This document shows positions 8,636 through 17,487 of a DNA stretch of 42,977 bases, piece after piece. The DNA comes from Rubrivivax sp. Lineage in GTDB: Bacteria > Pseudomonadota > Gammaproteobacteria > Burkholderiales > Burkholderiaceae_C. Position numbers and translations under genes: made by a program. The notes beneath the pieces were generated by a model. It saw only the letters and a program-made list of their open reading frames with translations, was not told the DNA's origin and did no database searches. Where the stretch lies: the NCBI GenBank assembly GCA_016788525.1, contig JAEUPD010000135.1, forward strand, positions 1 through 42,977, given 5' to 3'. How positions within the stretch are numbered: the stretch's first letter is position 1; the number at the start of each line of letters is the position of its first letter.

Positions 8636-9397
8636 TCAGCAGTCGAGGGCCAACGCCTGCAGCGGCACTTCGGTGGGGGGCCGGGTGACGACGAAGACGA
8701 TGCGGCGCGGGTTCGACGCCGCCCCCGGCAGCACGTCGAGCCGGCTGACCAGGCCCTCGCGCGCAGCGAACGCCGGCACCGCCCGATGCAGGCGCACGAC
8801 GTGGTCGTGGCGCAAGGTCTCGCCGCTGTTCTCGCCGGCGCGCACGCGGCTGGCGTGGTCGTGCTCGACGACGGCCCAATAACCGCCCAGCTGCGATGAA
8901 TTCGCCGGCTGCGGCTCGACGCGGGCGAGCACCTTGCCGTCGGGCTCGCGGGTCAGCGTGAGCACCGGGGCGGGCGCCGCCGGCGCACTGGTGTCGGGCA
9001 GGCGCGGCCAGGCGCGCCAATCCAGCCCGTCCACCAGCACCTGCGGCGTGTAGACGTTGCCCCGGCCTTGGCGCGCGGCCCACTCGTACTGCCGGCGGGT
9101 GAACTGCTCGCTGGCGAAGCGGTCGGGCCAGCCCAGGCGGTCCCAGTAGGTGACGTGGTAGCCCAGCGCAATGACGTCGCTGCGGCCCTTCAGCGTGGAG
9201 AGCCAGCGATCGGCCGGCGGGCACGAGCTGCAGCCTTCGGAGGTGTACAGCTCCACCACGCGTGGCGGTGTGGTGGCGTGGGAGCGTGCGGTGCAGGAAG
9301 CGGCCCCGCCCGCGGCGGCGGCGGCCAGGCAGGCGCCGCCGATGCCGATGCCGACACCGATGCCCCGCAGGGCTCGGGCGAGCGGGGTGCTGCGCAT
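8636..9397 (-). CDS. DUF1223 family secreted protein with CxxC motif
   Basis: A 253-residue protein of the DUF1223 family. It starts with a signal-like segment, a basic n-region then a Gly/Ala-rich hydrophobic stretch to about residue 35 ending GGAASC, which may be a lipobox-like cleavage site. The mature part begins with VVELYTSEGCSSCPPADRWL, a thioredoxin-fold signature with C56 and C59 in CSSC. The motif GYHVTYWDRLGW and the block YTPQVLVDG are also typical of the family. The fold suggests a periplasmic thiol-related role, but I know of no demonstrated activity. It is followed on the same strand by no other gene and converges with the SDR. It lies 9 bases downstream of the EF-hand gene, so the two are likely cotranscribed. 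Confidence 0.85.
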   Translation of the reverse strand: MRSTPLARALRGIGVGIGIGGACLAAAAAGGAASCTARSHATTPPRVVELYTSEGCSSCPPADRWLSTLKGRSDVIALGYHVTYWDRLGWPDRFASEQFTRRQYEWAARQGRGNVYTPQVLVDGLDWRAWPRLPDTSAPAAPAPVLTLTREPDGKVLARVEPQPANSSQLGGYWAVVEHDHASRVRAGENSGETLRHDHVVRLHRAVPAFAAREGLVSRLDVLPGAASNPRRIVFVVTRPPTEVPLQALALDC

Positions 9398-9406
9398 GAG
9401 GGCCGC

Positions 9407-9694
9407 TCAGGCGCCTGCGCGCAGGTACTTGGCGAACTCGTCGAACTCGACCGAGCTCATCACGCCGCCCTTGGACTTCATCTTCTTGGCCTTCATGTCG
9501 TAGAGCTGGCCCATCATGTCGAGGAACTCGGCCTTGCTGACCATGCCGTCCTTGTTCTTGTCCATCATCTTCACGGTGGCGACGTCGCCGAAGCGCATGT
9601 CGTCCATCGTCTCGGCCCGGGCGATGGGCGCGGCCAGGGCGACGGCGGTGACGAGGCTGGCCAGCGCGGTGCGGCGGGTGAAGTTGCGAATCAT
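9407..9694 (-). CDS. secreted EF-hand protein
   Basis: A 95-residue protein with a signal peptide (basic MIRNFTRR, hydrophobic core, probable cleavage after ARA at residue 27) and one canonical EF-hand loop. The loop D45-K-N47-K-D49-G50-M-V-S-K-A-E56 keeps every expected calcium ligand. The second half (about residues 70-95) has no ligand-complete loop. The start at 9694 has a strong ribosome binding site, AAGGAGC, 5 bases before the ATG. It is probably a small periplasmic calcium-binding protein. It precedes the DUF1223 gene by 9 bases on the same strand, which suggests cotranscription. No further function can be assigned. Confidence 0.8.
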   Translation of the reverse strand: MIRNFTRRTALASLVTAVALAAPIARAETMDDMRFGDVATVKMMDKNKDGMVSKAEFLDMMGQLYDMKAKKMKSKGGVMSSVEFDEFAKYLRAGA

Positions 9695-10009
9695 TCGGTG
9701 CTCCTTGGGTGAGGTGGGATCGAGCCTGTCGGCCCGAGGGGTTTTGAAGTCGCCGGCGAAACGTCTGTCGCGGGCGGTGCCGCGCCGCTTACACCGCGCT
9801 CTTGCGCCGTTGGTACGGCTGACCCTGTACCCTTCGCGCGGCGTCTGACCGGGAACCTCGCACTGGCTGCACGGTGCAAGACCGAGTGCACGGCGTGCGC
9901 CCATCGACGCCTGCGCGACAGCGGATCGGCGGCAGCTCACTACCATCACCACCACTGGCCAGGTCGGGGCCCGCCCTCCGGGCGGCAACTTCGTGCCGGG
10001 CCGGTGCAC
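9695..10009. other. divergent intergenic region between EF-hand gene and ribB riboswitch
   Basis: These 315 bases hold no convincing gene. They must contain the promoter for the EF-hand/DUF1223 pair (minus strand) and for the riboswitch-ribB transcript (plus strand). I see no strong -35/-10 pair. GGTAC at 9812-9816 and GTACC at 9827-9831 form a small inverted repeat of unknown meaning. Confidence 0.5.
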
Positions 10010-10175
10010 GTCTTCAGGGCGGGGTGGAAGTCCCCACCGGCGGTAGGCGGGTGCGCTGCAGCATGCGGCGCACCACGCGAGCCCGCGAGCGCCCGTGCCG
10101 GCCGGCGTGCCGGTGCGGGGTCAGCAGACCTGGTGAGATGCCAGGGCCGACGGTCATAGTCCGGATGAAAGAAGA
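10010..10175 (+). ncRNA. FMN riboswitch (RFN element)
   Basis: The conserved blocks of the RFN aptamer are all present in order: TCTTCAGGGCGGGGTG with AAGTCCCCACCGGCGGTA at the 5' side, a GC-rich variable stem-loop (about 10051-10128), then GTCAGCAGACCTGGTGAGA, CCAGGGCCGACGGTCATAGT and CCGGATGAAAGAAGA at the 3' side. Closing helix P1 pairs TCTTC (10011-10015) with GAAGA (10171-10175). The next gene is ribB, the usual proteobacterial target. When FMN is high the riboswitch should reduce RibB synthesis. The hairpin at 10297-10336 is the likely output element. Confidence 0.95.
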
Positions 10176-10296
10176 CGCGCGACGCGGTGCGCTCCCTGCC
10201 GGGCGCGCCGCGGCATGGCATGCGCCTGCCCGCCGGGGGTCGACGCGTGCCTGCCGTGGCGCGCCAGGTCGGGGCGGGCCCTGTCGCGCACTCCCT

Positions 10297-10336
10297 GAAA
10301 CGTTCTTCGGTGTGACTTCACTTCAAGGAGCGTTTC
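10297..10336 (+). promoter_or_regulatory. hairpin sequestering the ribB ribosome binding site
   Basis: GAAACGTTCTT (10297-10307) can pair with AGGAGCGTTTC (10326-10336), giving 11 consecutive pairs with two G-U wobbles and an 18-base loop. The 3' arm contains most of the ribB Shine-Dalgarno AAGGAG (10325-10330). The 5' arm and its next base include TCTTC (10304-10308), identical to the 5' strand of riboswitch helix P1 (10011-10015). The P1 3' strand GAAGA could therefore pair with either. This fits a translational switch: FMN-bound P1 releases the arm, which then covers the binding site. Confidence 0.65.
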
Positions 10337-10337
10337 G

Positions 10338-11039
10338 ATGAACTTCATTGCCCAGACCCATCGCGAGCATTCGCCACCTCCGCGCGGTGCGCCGCGGGGT
10401 CGACCACCTGAGCTTCTGCATGAATGCCTGCGGGCCGCAGCCAAGGCCCTGCGGGCCGGCCGCCCCGTGCTGCTCACCGACGACGGTGACCGCGAGGACG
10501 AGGCCGACCTGATCGTCGCGGCCCAGTGCCTCACGGTGCCCGTGATGGCCACGCTCATCCGCGACTGCAGCGGCATCGTCTGCCTGTGCCTGACGCCCGA
10601 CCAGGCGCAGCACCTGGGCCTGGCGCCGATGGTGCGCGACAACCGCAGCCGCCACGGGACGGCGTTCACCGCGTCCATCGAGGCGCGCGAGGGCGTGACC
10701 ACCGGCGTCAGTGCCGCCGACCGCGTGGCCACGGTGCGCGCGGCCACCGAACCGGGGCGCGGCGCGGCCGACATCGTGAGCCCGGGCCACGTCTTCCCGC
10801 TCGTCGCGCATGCCGGTGGCGTACTCGCGCGTCGCGGGCACACCGAAGGGGCCCTGGAGCTGTGCGCGCTGGCCGGCCTGCGCCCCACGGCGGTGCTGTG
10901 CGAGCTGATGAACGCCGACGGCTCGATGGCGCGCGGCGAGCAGGTGCGTGACTACGCGGCGCGGCACGGCCTGCCGATGCTGGCCATCGAAGACCTGGTG
11001 GCCTGGCGGCAAGGCGGCGGCGAGCCCGTACCTGGCTGA
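10338..11039 (+). CDS. ribB: 3,4-dihydroxy-2-butanone 4-phosphate synthase
   Basis: A 233-residue single-domain DHBP synthase. It converts ribulose 5-phosphate to formate and the four-carbon precursor of riboflavin. Signature blocks are [14 protein letters not shown] (residues 46-59, acidic metal-binding loop), [18 protein letters not shown] (106-123), [16 protein letters not shown] (165-180) and [13 protein letters not shown] (188-200). It is the stand-alone form without a GTP cyclohydrolase II domain; length fits E. coli RibB (217) plus an N-terminal extension of about 20 Pro/Arg-rich residues. The ATG is 7 bases after AAGGAG. An FMN riboswitch and a hairpin over the binding site lie upstream, so expression should fall when flavin is abundant. 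Confidence 0.95.
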   Translation: MNFIAQTHREHSPPPRGAPRGRPPELLHECLRAAAKALRAGRPVLLTDDGDREDEADLIVAAQCLTVPVMATLIRDCSGIVCLCLTPDQAQHLGLAPMVRDNRSRHGTAFTASIEAREGVTTGVSAADRVATVRAATEPGRGAADIVSPGHVFPLVAHAGGVLARRGHTEGALELCALAGLRPTAVLCELMNADGSMARGEQVRDYAARHGLPMLAIEDLVAWRQGGGEPVPG

Positions 11040-11076
11040 TTCCGGAGTGCCGCCGCGCGGATGCAGGGCCGGTGCA

Positions 11077-11097
11077 GGGCCGATCGGCCCTTACACT
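11077..11097 (+). promoter_or_regulatory. candidate tex promoter with 14-bp palindrome
   Basis: A perfect palindrome GGGCCGATCGGCCC (11077-11090) is followed directly by TTACACT, which contains the -10-like hexamer TACACT (11092-11097). If this is the promoter, RNA would start near 11104, about 30 bases before the TTG that I take as the tex start, and the palindrome would lie in the -10/-35 spacer where a repressor could act. No good -35 box is visible. The assignment is tentative. Confidence 0.35.
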
Positions 11098-11134
11098 GCG
11101 GCGCCTCCAGATTCAACGCGCGCCGCCTCCGTCC

Positions 11135-13519
11135 TTGGACCCGAAGAACAAGATCCTCGATCAGATCGCGGCCGAGCTGAAGGCCCGGCCCTCCCAGGTG
11201 AAGGCGGCGGTGGAGCTGCTGGACGGTGGCGCCACGGTGCCGTTCATCGCCCGCTACCGCAAGGAGGCCACCGACGGCCTGGACGACGCGCAGCTGCGTG
11301 AGCTGGAGGTGCGGCTGGCCTACCTGCGTGAGCTGGAAGACCGCCGCGCCGCGGTGCTGCAGAGCATCGATGAACAAGGCAAGCTCGCGCCCGCGCTGCG
11401 CGCGGCGGTGGAGGCGGCGCCGACCAAGCAGGAGCTGGAGGATCTCTACCTGCCCTACAAGCCCCGCCGACGCACGAAGGCGATGATCGCTCGCGAGGCT
11501 GGGCTCGAGCCGCTGGCCGACAGGCTCTTTGCCGACCCGGCGCTCGAGCCGGCGGCCGAGGCCGCGGCGTTCATCCATGCCGAGGCGGGCTTTGCTGATG
11601 CGGCTGCGGTGCTGGACGGCGTGCGCGACCTGCTGTCGGAGCGCTGGGCCGAGGACGCGGTGCTGGTGGGTGCGCTGCGCGAGTGGCTGTGGGCCGAGGG
11701 CCTGTTCGAGAGCCGGCTGGCCGCGGGCAAGGACCCCCAGCACCCCGATGCGGCCAAGTACCGCGACTATTTCGACTACGCCGAGCCGATTGCCAAGGTG
11801 CCCAGCCACCGCGCGCTGGCGGTGTTCCGCGGTCGCGCGCAGGACTGGCTGGAGGCGCGGCTGGTGCTTGCCGAGGCGCCGGCTGCAGCACCCGCAAGCG
11901 GCGCCATGGCGGCGGCGACCTCGCTGGCCGAAGGGCGCATCGCCCAGCACCTGAAGTGGCGCCACCAGCACCGCGCCGGCGACGAACTGCTGCGCAAGGC
12001 CATCGCCTGGACATGGAAGGTGAAGCTGTCGCTGAGCCTGGAGCGTGACCTCTTCGCACGGCTGCGCGAGGCGGCCGAGGCGGTGGCGATCAAGGTCTTC
12101 GCCGACAACGTGCGCGACCTGCTGCTGGCCGCACCCGCCGGCCGCCGTGTGGTGATGGGGTTGGACCCCGGCATCCGCACCGGCGTGAAAGTGGCGGTGG
12201 TCAGCGACACCGGCAAGGTGCTGGAAACAGCCACCGTCTTCCCGCACGAGCCGCGCAACGACTGGGATGGCGCGCTGCACGCGCTGGGCCGCCTGGTGGC
12301 GCAGCATGGCGTGAACCTCATCGCCATCGGCAACGGCACGGCCAGCCGCGAGACCGACCGGCTGGCCGCCGAGCTCGTCAAGCGCATCAAGGGGCTCGCG
12401 CCTGACGTGGCGCTGGACAAGGTGGTGGTCAGCGAGGCCGGTGCCTCGGTGTACTCGGCCAGCGAGGTGGCCAGCCACGAACTGCCGGGGCTGGACGTGA
12501 GCCTGCGCGGCGCGGTAAGCATTGCGCGGCGGTTGCAGGACCCGCTGGCGGAACTCGTGAAGATCGAGCCCAGGAGCATCGGCGTGGGGCAGTACCAGCA
12601 CGACCTGAACCCCGGCGCGCTGGCGCGCTCGCTGGACGCGGTGGTGGAAGACTGTGTCAACGCCGTGGGCGTGGACCTGAACACCGCCTCGGTGCCGCTT
12701 CTGGCGCGCGTGTCGGGCCTGAGTGCGGGCGTGGCCGCCGGCATCGTGCGCTGGCGCGACGCGAACGGCGCGTTCGCCAGCCGGCAGCAGCTGTTGCAGG
12801 TGAGCGGCCTGGGGCCGAAGACTTTCGAGCAGGCGGCCGGCTTCCTGCGCATCCGCGACGGCGACAACCCGCTGGACATGACCGGGGTGCACCCGGAGAC
12901 CTACCCCGTGGTGGAGAAGATGCTGGCCATGACCGGCCGCCCCGTGCGCGAGCTGATGGGCCGCGCCGAGGTGCTGCGCACGCTGAAGCCCGAGGTCGTG
13001 GCGCGCGAACTGGGTGCGGGGGCTGGCGACGGACGCTTCGGCGCCATTACCGTGAAGGACATCCTCACCGAGCTGGAGAAGCCCGGGCGCGACCCGCGGC
13101 CCGACTTCCAGGTGGCGCGCTTCAATGAAGGCGTGAGCGACCTCGTCGACCTGAAGCCCGGCATGGTGCTGGAGGGCACGGTTAGCAACGTGGCGCAGTT
13201 CGGCGCCTTCGTCGACCTCGGCGTTCACCAGGACGGGCTGGTGCATGTGAGCCAGCTGAGCCACAAATTCGTGCGCGACGCGCGCGAGGTGGTCAAGGCC
13301 GGCCAGGTGGTGAAAGTGCGCGTGGTCGAAGTGGACCTCGCGCGCAAGCGCATCGCCTTGTCGATGCGGCTCGATGCCGAGCCGGCGCGCAGCGCGGCGG
13401 CGGCGGTCGACAACAGGTTCCAGCCGTCGGCGCGCGGGCAGCGGCCGGCACCCGCCGAGGCCGCCGCGGGGCAGGGCGCCATGGCCGCAGCGTTCGCCAA
13501 GCTGAGGCCGGCGCGCTGA
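11135..13519 (+). CDS. tex: Tex, S1-domain RNA-binding transcription accessory protein
   Basis: A full-length Tex protein, about 794 residues from the proposed TTG at 11135; Tex is usually 770-785. It is a cytoplasmic nucleic-acid-binding factor that affects transcription and virulence gene expression in several bacteria. The helical N-terminal domain includes [17 protein letters not shown]. It is followed by a YqgF/RNaseH-like domain ([17 protein letters not shown]), a helix-hairpin-helix pair ([18 protein letters not shown]) and a C-terminal S1 domain ([21 protein letters not shown] to IALSMRL). A GTG at 11072 is also in frame but lies upstream of the candidate promoter and adds atypical sequence. 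No clear ribosome binding site supports either start. Confidence 0.93.
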   Translation: MDPKNKILDQIAAELKARPSQVKAAVELLDGGATVPFIARYRKEATDGLDDAQLRELEVRLAYLRELEDRRAAVLQSIDEQGKLAPALRAAVEAAPTKQELEDLYLPYKPRRRTKAMIAREAGLEPLADRLFADPALEPAAEAAAFIHAEAGFADAAAVLDGVRDLLSERWAEDAVLVGALREWLWAEGLFESRLAAGKDPQHPDAAKYRDYFDYAEPIAKVPSHRALAVFRGRAQDWLEARLVLAEAPAAAPASGAMAAATSLAEGRIAQHLKWRHQHRAGDELLRKAIAWTWKVKLSLSLERDLFARLREAAEAVAIKVFADNVRDLLLAAPAGRRVVMGLDPGIRTGVKVAVVSDTGKVLETATVFPHEPRNDWDGALHALGRLVAQHGVNLIAIGNGTASRETDRLAAELVKRIKGLAPDVALDKVVVSEAGASVYSASEVASHELPGLDVSLRGAVSIARRLQDPLAELVKIEPRSIGVGQYQHDLNPGALARSLDAVVEDCVNAVGVDLNTASVPLLARVSGLSAGVAAGIVRWRDANGAFASRQQLLQVSGLGPKTFEQAAGFLRIRDGDNPLDMTGVHPETYPVVEKMLAMTGRPVRELMGRAEVLRTLKPEVVARELGAGAGDGRFGAITVKDILTELEKPGRDPRPDFQVARFNEGVSDLVDLKPGMVLEGTVSNVAQFGAFVDLGVHQDGLVHVSQLSHKFVRDAREVVKAGQVVKVRVVEVDLARKRIALSMRLDAEPARSAAAAVDNRFQPSARGQRPAPAEAAAGQGAMAAAFAKLRPAR

Positions 13520-13592
13520 GGCGGCGCCGGACGGGCAGCACCAGGCGAGACCGGGGCCACGGCGCGGCGGGCAGCGAGCAACGAGCGAGGCG

Positions 13593-14669
13593 ATGCGCAA
13601 CGTCGAGATCTACGCCGGCCCGAAGGCTCGCGCGCACCTTCGCGAGTACGGCCTGAGGCCGCAGGACATCCGCGTCGTGCCCGCCGCCGCGGGCGGGCCG
13701 AAGGGCTTGGTGCTCAACCCGCTGGACCGCTACATCTTCGGCCGCTGGCTGGCGCAGAGCGACCAGGTGGTGCATGTCGTCGGCGCCAGCATCGGGGCGT
13801 GGCGCATGGCCTGCGCGTGCCTGCCCGACCCGGGTGCAGCGCTGGCGCAGCTGGCCGAGGACTACATCACCCAGCGCTACCCGCATCGTCCGGGCAAGCT
13901 GCCGGAAGCCGAAGTGGTGTCGCAGATCTTCGGCGCGAAGATCGTGCAGCGGCTGGGCGGCGCCCTCGGGCAGGCGGTGCTGTCGAGCCCGCGTTACCGG
14001 CTGCATGTCTTCACGAGCCACGGCCGTCGCCTGCTGCACCGGCCGGGCCGCATGCGCGCTGCCATCGGATACCTCGGCGCTTACCTCAGCAATGCCGCCA
14101 GCCGCCGGGCCCTGGGAATATGGCTGGAGCGCGTGGTCTTCAGCGATCCGCGAGACGAACTGCCGTTCCCTCTGGCCGACTTCCGCAGCCAGCGGGTGGC
14201 GCTCAACGAGGGCAACCTGGCGCCGGCCATCCTCGCCAGCTGCACCATCCCGTTTGCGCTGCAGGCGGTGCAGGACGTGCCCGGCGCGCCGCCGGGCACC
14301 TACTGGGACGGCGGCATTACCGACTACCACCTGCACCTGAACTACTCGGCAATGAGCGAGGGCCTGGTGCTCTACCCGCACTTCCAGCCGCGCATCGTGC
14401 CGGGCTGGCTCGACAAGGCGTGGCACAAACGCCACCGTGCCAGCGGCCACCTGGACAACCTCGTCGTACTCTCGCCGCACCCGGGGTTCGTCGAGCGGCT
14501 GCCCAATGGCAAGCTGCCCGACCGGCAGGACTTCCGCGACCTGCGCGACGACGACGTCGGCCGCGAGCGCATCTGGCGCGTGGCCCTGGCAGAGAGCACG
14601 CGGCTGGCGGAGGACTTCGCGCGTGTGGTCGAGCGCGGTGGGCCGATCGACGCGCAGCCGCTGCCGTGA
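13593..14669 (+). CDS. patatin-like phospholipase family protein
   Basis: A 358-residue patatin-fold hydrolase. The nucleophile elbow is GASIG (residues 64-68, Ser66). The glycine-rich oxyanion loop is AAAGGPKGL (31-39), and the dyad aspartate is probably D239 in YWDGGITDYH. The family hydrolyses acyl groups of phospholipids or neutral lipids. There is no signal peptide and no transmembrane segment, so it is likely cytoplasmic or delivered by other means. The ATG at 13593 follows GAGCGAGG. It lies 73 bases after tex on the same strand and 130 bases before the thrS leader, and appears functionally separate from both. The substrate is unknown. Confidence 0.85.
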   Translation: MRNVEIYAGPKARAHLREYGLRPQDIRVVPAAAGGPKGLVLNPLDRYIFGRWLAQSDQVVHVVGASIGAWRMACACLPDPGAALAQLAEDYITQRYPHRPGKLPEAEVVSQIFGAKIVQRLGGALGQAVLSSPRYRLHVFTSHGRRLLHRPGRMRAAIGYLGAYLSNAASRRALGIWLERVVFSDPRDELPFPLADFRSQRVALNEGNLAPAILASCTIPFALQAVQDVPGAPPGTYWDGGITDYHLHLNYSAMSEGLVLYPHFQPRIVPGWLDKAWHKRHRASGHLDNLVVLSPHPGFVERLPNGKLPDRQDFRDLRDDDVGRERIWRVALAESTRLAEDFARVVERGGPIDAQPLP

Positions 14670-14735
14670 CGGTGCGGTGTCGTGGGCGACCAGCTTCGTG
14701 GGCCGTGCGGCAGACGCCGGCCGATCGCCCTCGGG

Positions 14736-14741
14736 TAAACT
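14736..14741 (+). promoter_or_regulatory. candidate -10 box of the thrS operon
   Basis: TAAACT at 14736-14741 resembles a sigma-70 -10 box. The matching -35 position (14713-14718, GACGCC) is poor. RNA would start near 14748, giving a leader of about 190 bases that contains a hairpin (14750-14755 with 14766-14771), the leader peptide and the attenuator. Confidence 0.4.
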
Positions 14742-14800
14742 CCCGCCCACTGGTGAACCGTCCGGCACCAGCCGTTCGACAAGAGCCCAGGAAAGGCAGG

Positions 14801-14845
14801 ATGGTTATGACACCGCGGACTACGAGGTTCTTCACCGGCATCTGA
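14801..14845 (+). CDS. Thr/Phe-rich leader peptide of the thrS-pheST operon attenuator
   Basis: A 14-codon reading frame with the product MVMTPRTTRFFTGI; it has 12 residues if translation starts at the second ATG (14807). A purine-rich binding site, AGGAAAGGCAGG (14789-14800), stands before it. Four of the residues are threonine, coded by four different codons (ACA, ACT, ACG, ACC), and two adjacent residues are phenylalanine (TTC TTC). The arginine beside them uses AGG, rare in GC-rich genomes. The two amino acids match the two synthetases encoded downstream in the operon, ThrRS and PheRS. The terminator at 14890-14918 and its perfect antiterminator partner follow. This is the layout of a ribosome-mediated transcription attenuator like that of E. 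coli pheM or thrL. Translation itself is inferred. Confidence 0.8.
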   Translation: MVMTPRTTRFFTGI

Positions 14846-14918
14846 ACGCCGGCCGCGCAGTCACGCCTGTCTCATCCTCCTGAACAAGCAAAGCGCGGCC
14901 TGGCCCCCGCGCTTTTTT
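14835..14918 (+). promoter_or_regulatory. transcription attenuator before thrS (pause hairpin, antiterminator, terminator)
   Basis: Four pairing segments can be read. Segment 1 CCGGC (14835-14839), inside the last Thr-Gly codons, pairs with GCCGG (14848-14852). Segment 2 GGCCGCGC (14851-14858) is the exact 8-base complement of segment 3 GCGCGGCC (14893-14900). Segment 3 as AAAGCGCGG (14890-14898) instead pairs with CCGCGCTTT (14907-14915), followed by a T run to 14918: an intrinsic terminator 22 bases before thrS. A ribosome stalled on the Phe or Thr codons would leave segment 2 free, so the antiterminator forms. One at the stop codon (14843-14845) would cover it, so the terminator forms. Confidence 0.8.
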
Positions 14919-14940
14919 GTTGCCCGAGAGGAACCCCATC

Positions 14941-16848
14941 ATGTTGAACATCACGCTGCCCGACGGTTCGCGTCGCGAGTTCGCCGGGCCTGCGACGGTG
15001 GCCGAAGTGGCCGCCGCCATCGGCCCTGGCCTGGCCAAGGCCGCCATCGCGGGCAAGGTGGACGGTCGACTCGTCGACACGAGCCACCGCATCGAAGCCG
15101 ATGCGGCGCTGGCCATCGTCACGGAGAAGGACGCCGACGGCCTGGAGATCATCCGCCACAGCACGGCGCACCTGCTGGCCTACGCGGTGAAGGAACTGTT
15201 CCCCGACGCGCAGGTGACGATCGGCCCGGTGGTGGACAACGGCTTCTACTACGACTTCGCGTACAAGCGCCCGTTCACGCCTGAGGACCTGGCGGCGATC
15301 GAGAGGCGCATGGGCGAACTGGCGGCCAGGAACGAACCGGTGGTGCGCCGAGTGCTGCCGCGCGACGAGGCCATCGCGTACTTCAAGGGCCAGGGCGAGC
15401 ACTACAAGGCCGAGATCATCGGCAGCATCCCCGCCGGCGAAGACGTGAGCCTGTACCGCGAGGGCGGCTTCGAAGACCTGTGCCGCGGCCCGCACGTGCC
15501 CAGCACGGGGCGGCTGAAGCACTTCAAGCTGATGAAGGTGGCCGGCGCCTATTGGCGCGGCGACCAGGCCAACGAGCAGCTGCAGCGCATCTACGGCACG
15601 GCCTGGGCGACGAAGGACGAGCTGGCAGCGTACCTGCGCATGCTGGAAGAGGCCGAGAAGCGCGACCACCGCAAGCTCGGGCGCGAGCTGGACCTGTTCC
15701 ACCTCGACGAGCACAGCCCCGGCACGGTGTTCTGGCACCCCCACGGCTGGGTGGTCTGGCAGGAGGTGGAGCAGTACATGCGCCGCGTGTACCGCGACAA
15801 CGGCTACCAGGAGGTGAAGGGGCCCCAGATCGTCGACCGCGTGCTGTGGGAGAAGAGCGGCCACTGGGAGAAGTACCGCGACGCGATGTTCACGACAGAG
15901 TCGGAGAAGCGCGAATACGCGCTCAAGCCGATGAACTGCCCGGGCCACATCCTGATCTTCAAGCAGGGCATCAAGAGCTACCGCGACCTGCCGCTGCGCT
16001 ATGGCGAGTTCGGCAACTGCCACCGCAACGAGCCCACGGGCGGGCTGCACGGCATCATGCGGGTGCGCGCCTTCACGCAGGACGACGGCCACATCTTCTG
16101 CACGGAAGACCACATCCTGCCCGAGTGCGTGGCCTACACGGCGCTGCTTCAGCGCGTGTACAAGGACTTCGGCTTCACGGACATCATCTACAAGGTGGCG
16201 ACGCGGCCCGAGGCGCGCATCGGTTCGGACGCCATCTGGGACAAGGCCGAGCACGCGCTGATGGAAAGCCTGCGCGCGAGCGGTTGCGAGTTCGTCATTT
16301 CGCCGGGCGACGGCGCTTTCTACGGCCCGAAGATCGAGTACACGCTGAAAGACGCCATCGGCCGCCAGTGGCAGTGCGGCACGATGCAGGTGGATTTCTC
16401 CATGGCCGAGCGGCTGGGTGCCGAGTACGTGGCCGAAGACTCCAGCCGCCGCCACCCGGTGATGCTGCACCGGGCGATCGTCGGCAGCCTGGAGCGATTC
16501 ATCGGCATCCTCATCGAGCAGCACGCCGGCGCCCTGCCGGCCTGGCTGGCGCCGGTGCAGGTGGTGGTGGCCTGCATCTCCGAAGGCCAGGCCGACTACG
16601 CCGCCGATGTGGCGAAAGCGCTGAAGAAACAAGGACTTAGGGTCGTGGTCGATTTGCGGCCCGAGAAGATCACGTATAAAATCCGCGAGCATTCCCTGCA
16701 GAAGGTGCCGTACATCCTGGTCGTGGGCGACAAGGAGAAGGCGAACGGCGCCGTCGCGGTGCGCGCCCGGGGCAACCAGGACCTCGGGGCGATGTCCCAA
16801 GCGGCCTTCATGGCTCGCCTGTCGGAAGACATCGCCTCCAAGGCCTAG
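14941..16848 (+). CDS. thrS: threonyl-tRNA synthetase
   Basis: Class II ThrRS of 635 residues, the usual bacterial length. Domains in order are the TGS domain (1-60), the editing domain with HSTAH (H73, H77) and CRGPH (C181, H185), the catalytic core (about 245-535), and the anticodon-binding domain (540-635). The zinc ligands that recognise threonine are all present: C333 in MNCPGH, H384 in DDGHIF and H510 in MLHRAIVGS. Because the editing site is intact, it should clear Ser-tRNA(Thr). The ATG at 14941 has GAGAGGA 8 bases upstream. It is the first structural gene of an operon with infC, rpmI, rplT, pheS, pheT and ihfA, and lies behind a Thr/Phe leader-peptide attenuator. Confidence 0.98.
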   Translation: MLNITLPDGSRREFAGPATVAEVAAAIGPGLAKAAIAGKVDGRLVDTSHRIEADAALAIVTEKDADGLEIIRHSTAHLLAYAVKELFPDAQVTIGPVVDNGFYYDFAYKRPFTPEDLAAIERRMGELAARNEPVVRRVLPRDEAIAYFKGQGEHYKAEIIGSIPAGEDVSLYREGGFEDLCRGPHVPSTGRLKHFKLMKVAGAYWRGDQANEQLQRIYGTAWATKDELAAYLRMLEEAEKRDHRKLGRELDLFHLDEHSPGTVFWHPHGWVVWQEVEQYMRRVYRDNGYQEVKGPQIVDRVLWEKSGHWEKYRDAMFTTESEKREYALKPMNCPGHILIFKQGIKSYRDLPLRYGEFGNCHRNEPTGGLHGIMRVRAFTQDDGHIFCTEDHILPECVAYTALLQRVYKDFGFTDIIYKVATRPEARIGSDAIWDKAEHALMESLRASGCEFVISPGDGAFYGPKIEYTLKDAIGRQWQCGTMQVDFSMAERLGAEYVAEDSSRRHPVMLHRAIVGSLERFIGILIEQHAGALPAWLAPVQVVVACISEGQADYAADVAKALKKQGLRVVVDLRPEKITYKIREHSLQKVPYILVVGDKEKANGAVAVRARGNQDLGAMSQAAFMARLSEDIASKA

Positions 16849-16920
16849 GTCGCAACGAGGCGCGCTTTTTGTCGTTTTCGTGGCGCGCACCGCCTTCGCG
16901 CCACCTGAGGAGCCAAGACC

Positions 16921-17472
16921 ATCGCTACCTTCATGGACCGCCGCATTCCCAATGCGGAGCGCAAGCACAGGCTGAACCGCGAGATCATGGCGCCGCAGGT
17001 GCGCCTGAACGGGGTGGAAAACGAACCGCTGGGCATCGTGCCCACCCTGGAAGCGTTGCGCATGGCGGGCGAGCTGGACGTCGATCTCGTGGAGATCGCC
17101 GCCACCGCCGACCCCCCGGTCTGCCGGCTGATGGACTACGGCAAGTTCAAGTACCAGGAGCAAAAGCGCGCCGCCGAGGCCAAGGCCAAGCAGAAGGTCA
17201 TCGAGGTCAAGGAAGTCAAGTTCCGCCCCGGCACCGACGACAACGACTACGACATCAAGATGCGCAACCTGCGCCGCTTCATCGCCGAGGATGGCGACAA
17301 GGGCAAGGTGACGTTGCGTTTCAGGGGCCGCGAGATCACCCACCAGGAACTCGGCATGCGCATGCTGGAACGCATCCGCGACGAGCTGGCCGACGTGGCG
17401 GTGGTGGAGCACATGCCCAAGCTCGAAGGCCGCCAGATGATCATGGTGCTGGCGCCGAAGAGGAAGCAGTAA
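16921..17472 (+). CDS. infC: translation initiation factor IF-3, ATC start
   Basis: IF-3 of 183 residues from an ATC start. The N-domain includes [13 protein letters not shown] and [25 protein letters not shown], followed by the lysine-rich linker and the C-domain ([19 protein letters not shown] to [10 protein letters not shown]). IF-3 binds the 30S subunit and rejects non-standard start codons. infC itself classically uses one (AUU in E. coli) so that IF-3 represses its own synthesis. Here GAGGAG (16907-16912) is 8 bases before ATC at 16921, but 20 bases before the first ATG (16933, in frame), so ATC is the better start. A 7-bp hairpin (16880-16886 with 16898-16904) sits just upstream of the binding site. 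There is a 72-base gap after thrS. Confidence 0.95.
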   Translation: MATFMDRRIPNAERKHRLNREIMAPQVRLNGVENEPLGIVPTLEALRMAGELDVDLVEIAATADPPVCRLMDYGKFKYQEQKRAAEAKAKQKVIEVKEVKFRPGTDDNDYDIKMRNLRRFIAEDGDKGKVTLRFRGREITHQELGMRMLERIRDELADVAVVEHMPKLEGRQMIMVLAPKRKQ

Positions 17473-17487
17473 CTGAGTTTCGCGTTC

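Noticed and set aside
11072..11134. Upstream GTG start for tex
   Set aside because: Lies upstream of the candidate -10 box and would add residues not seen in Tex proteins; length from 11135 already fits the family.
10952..13600. An 882-codon open frame antisense to tex
   Set aside because: No domain, low-complexity His/Gln/Arg composition; tex on the other strand is unambiguous.
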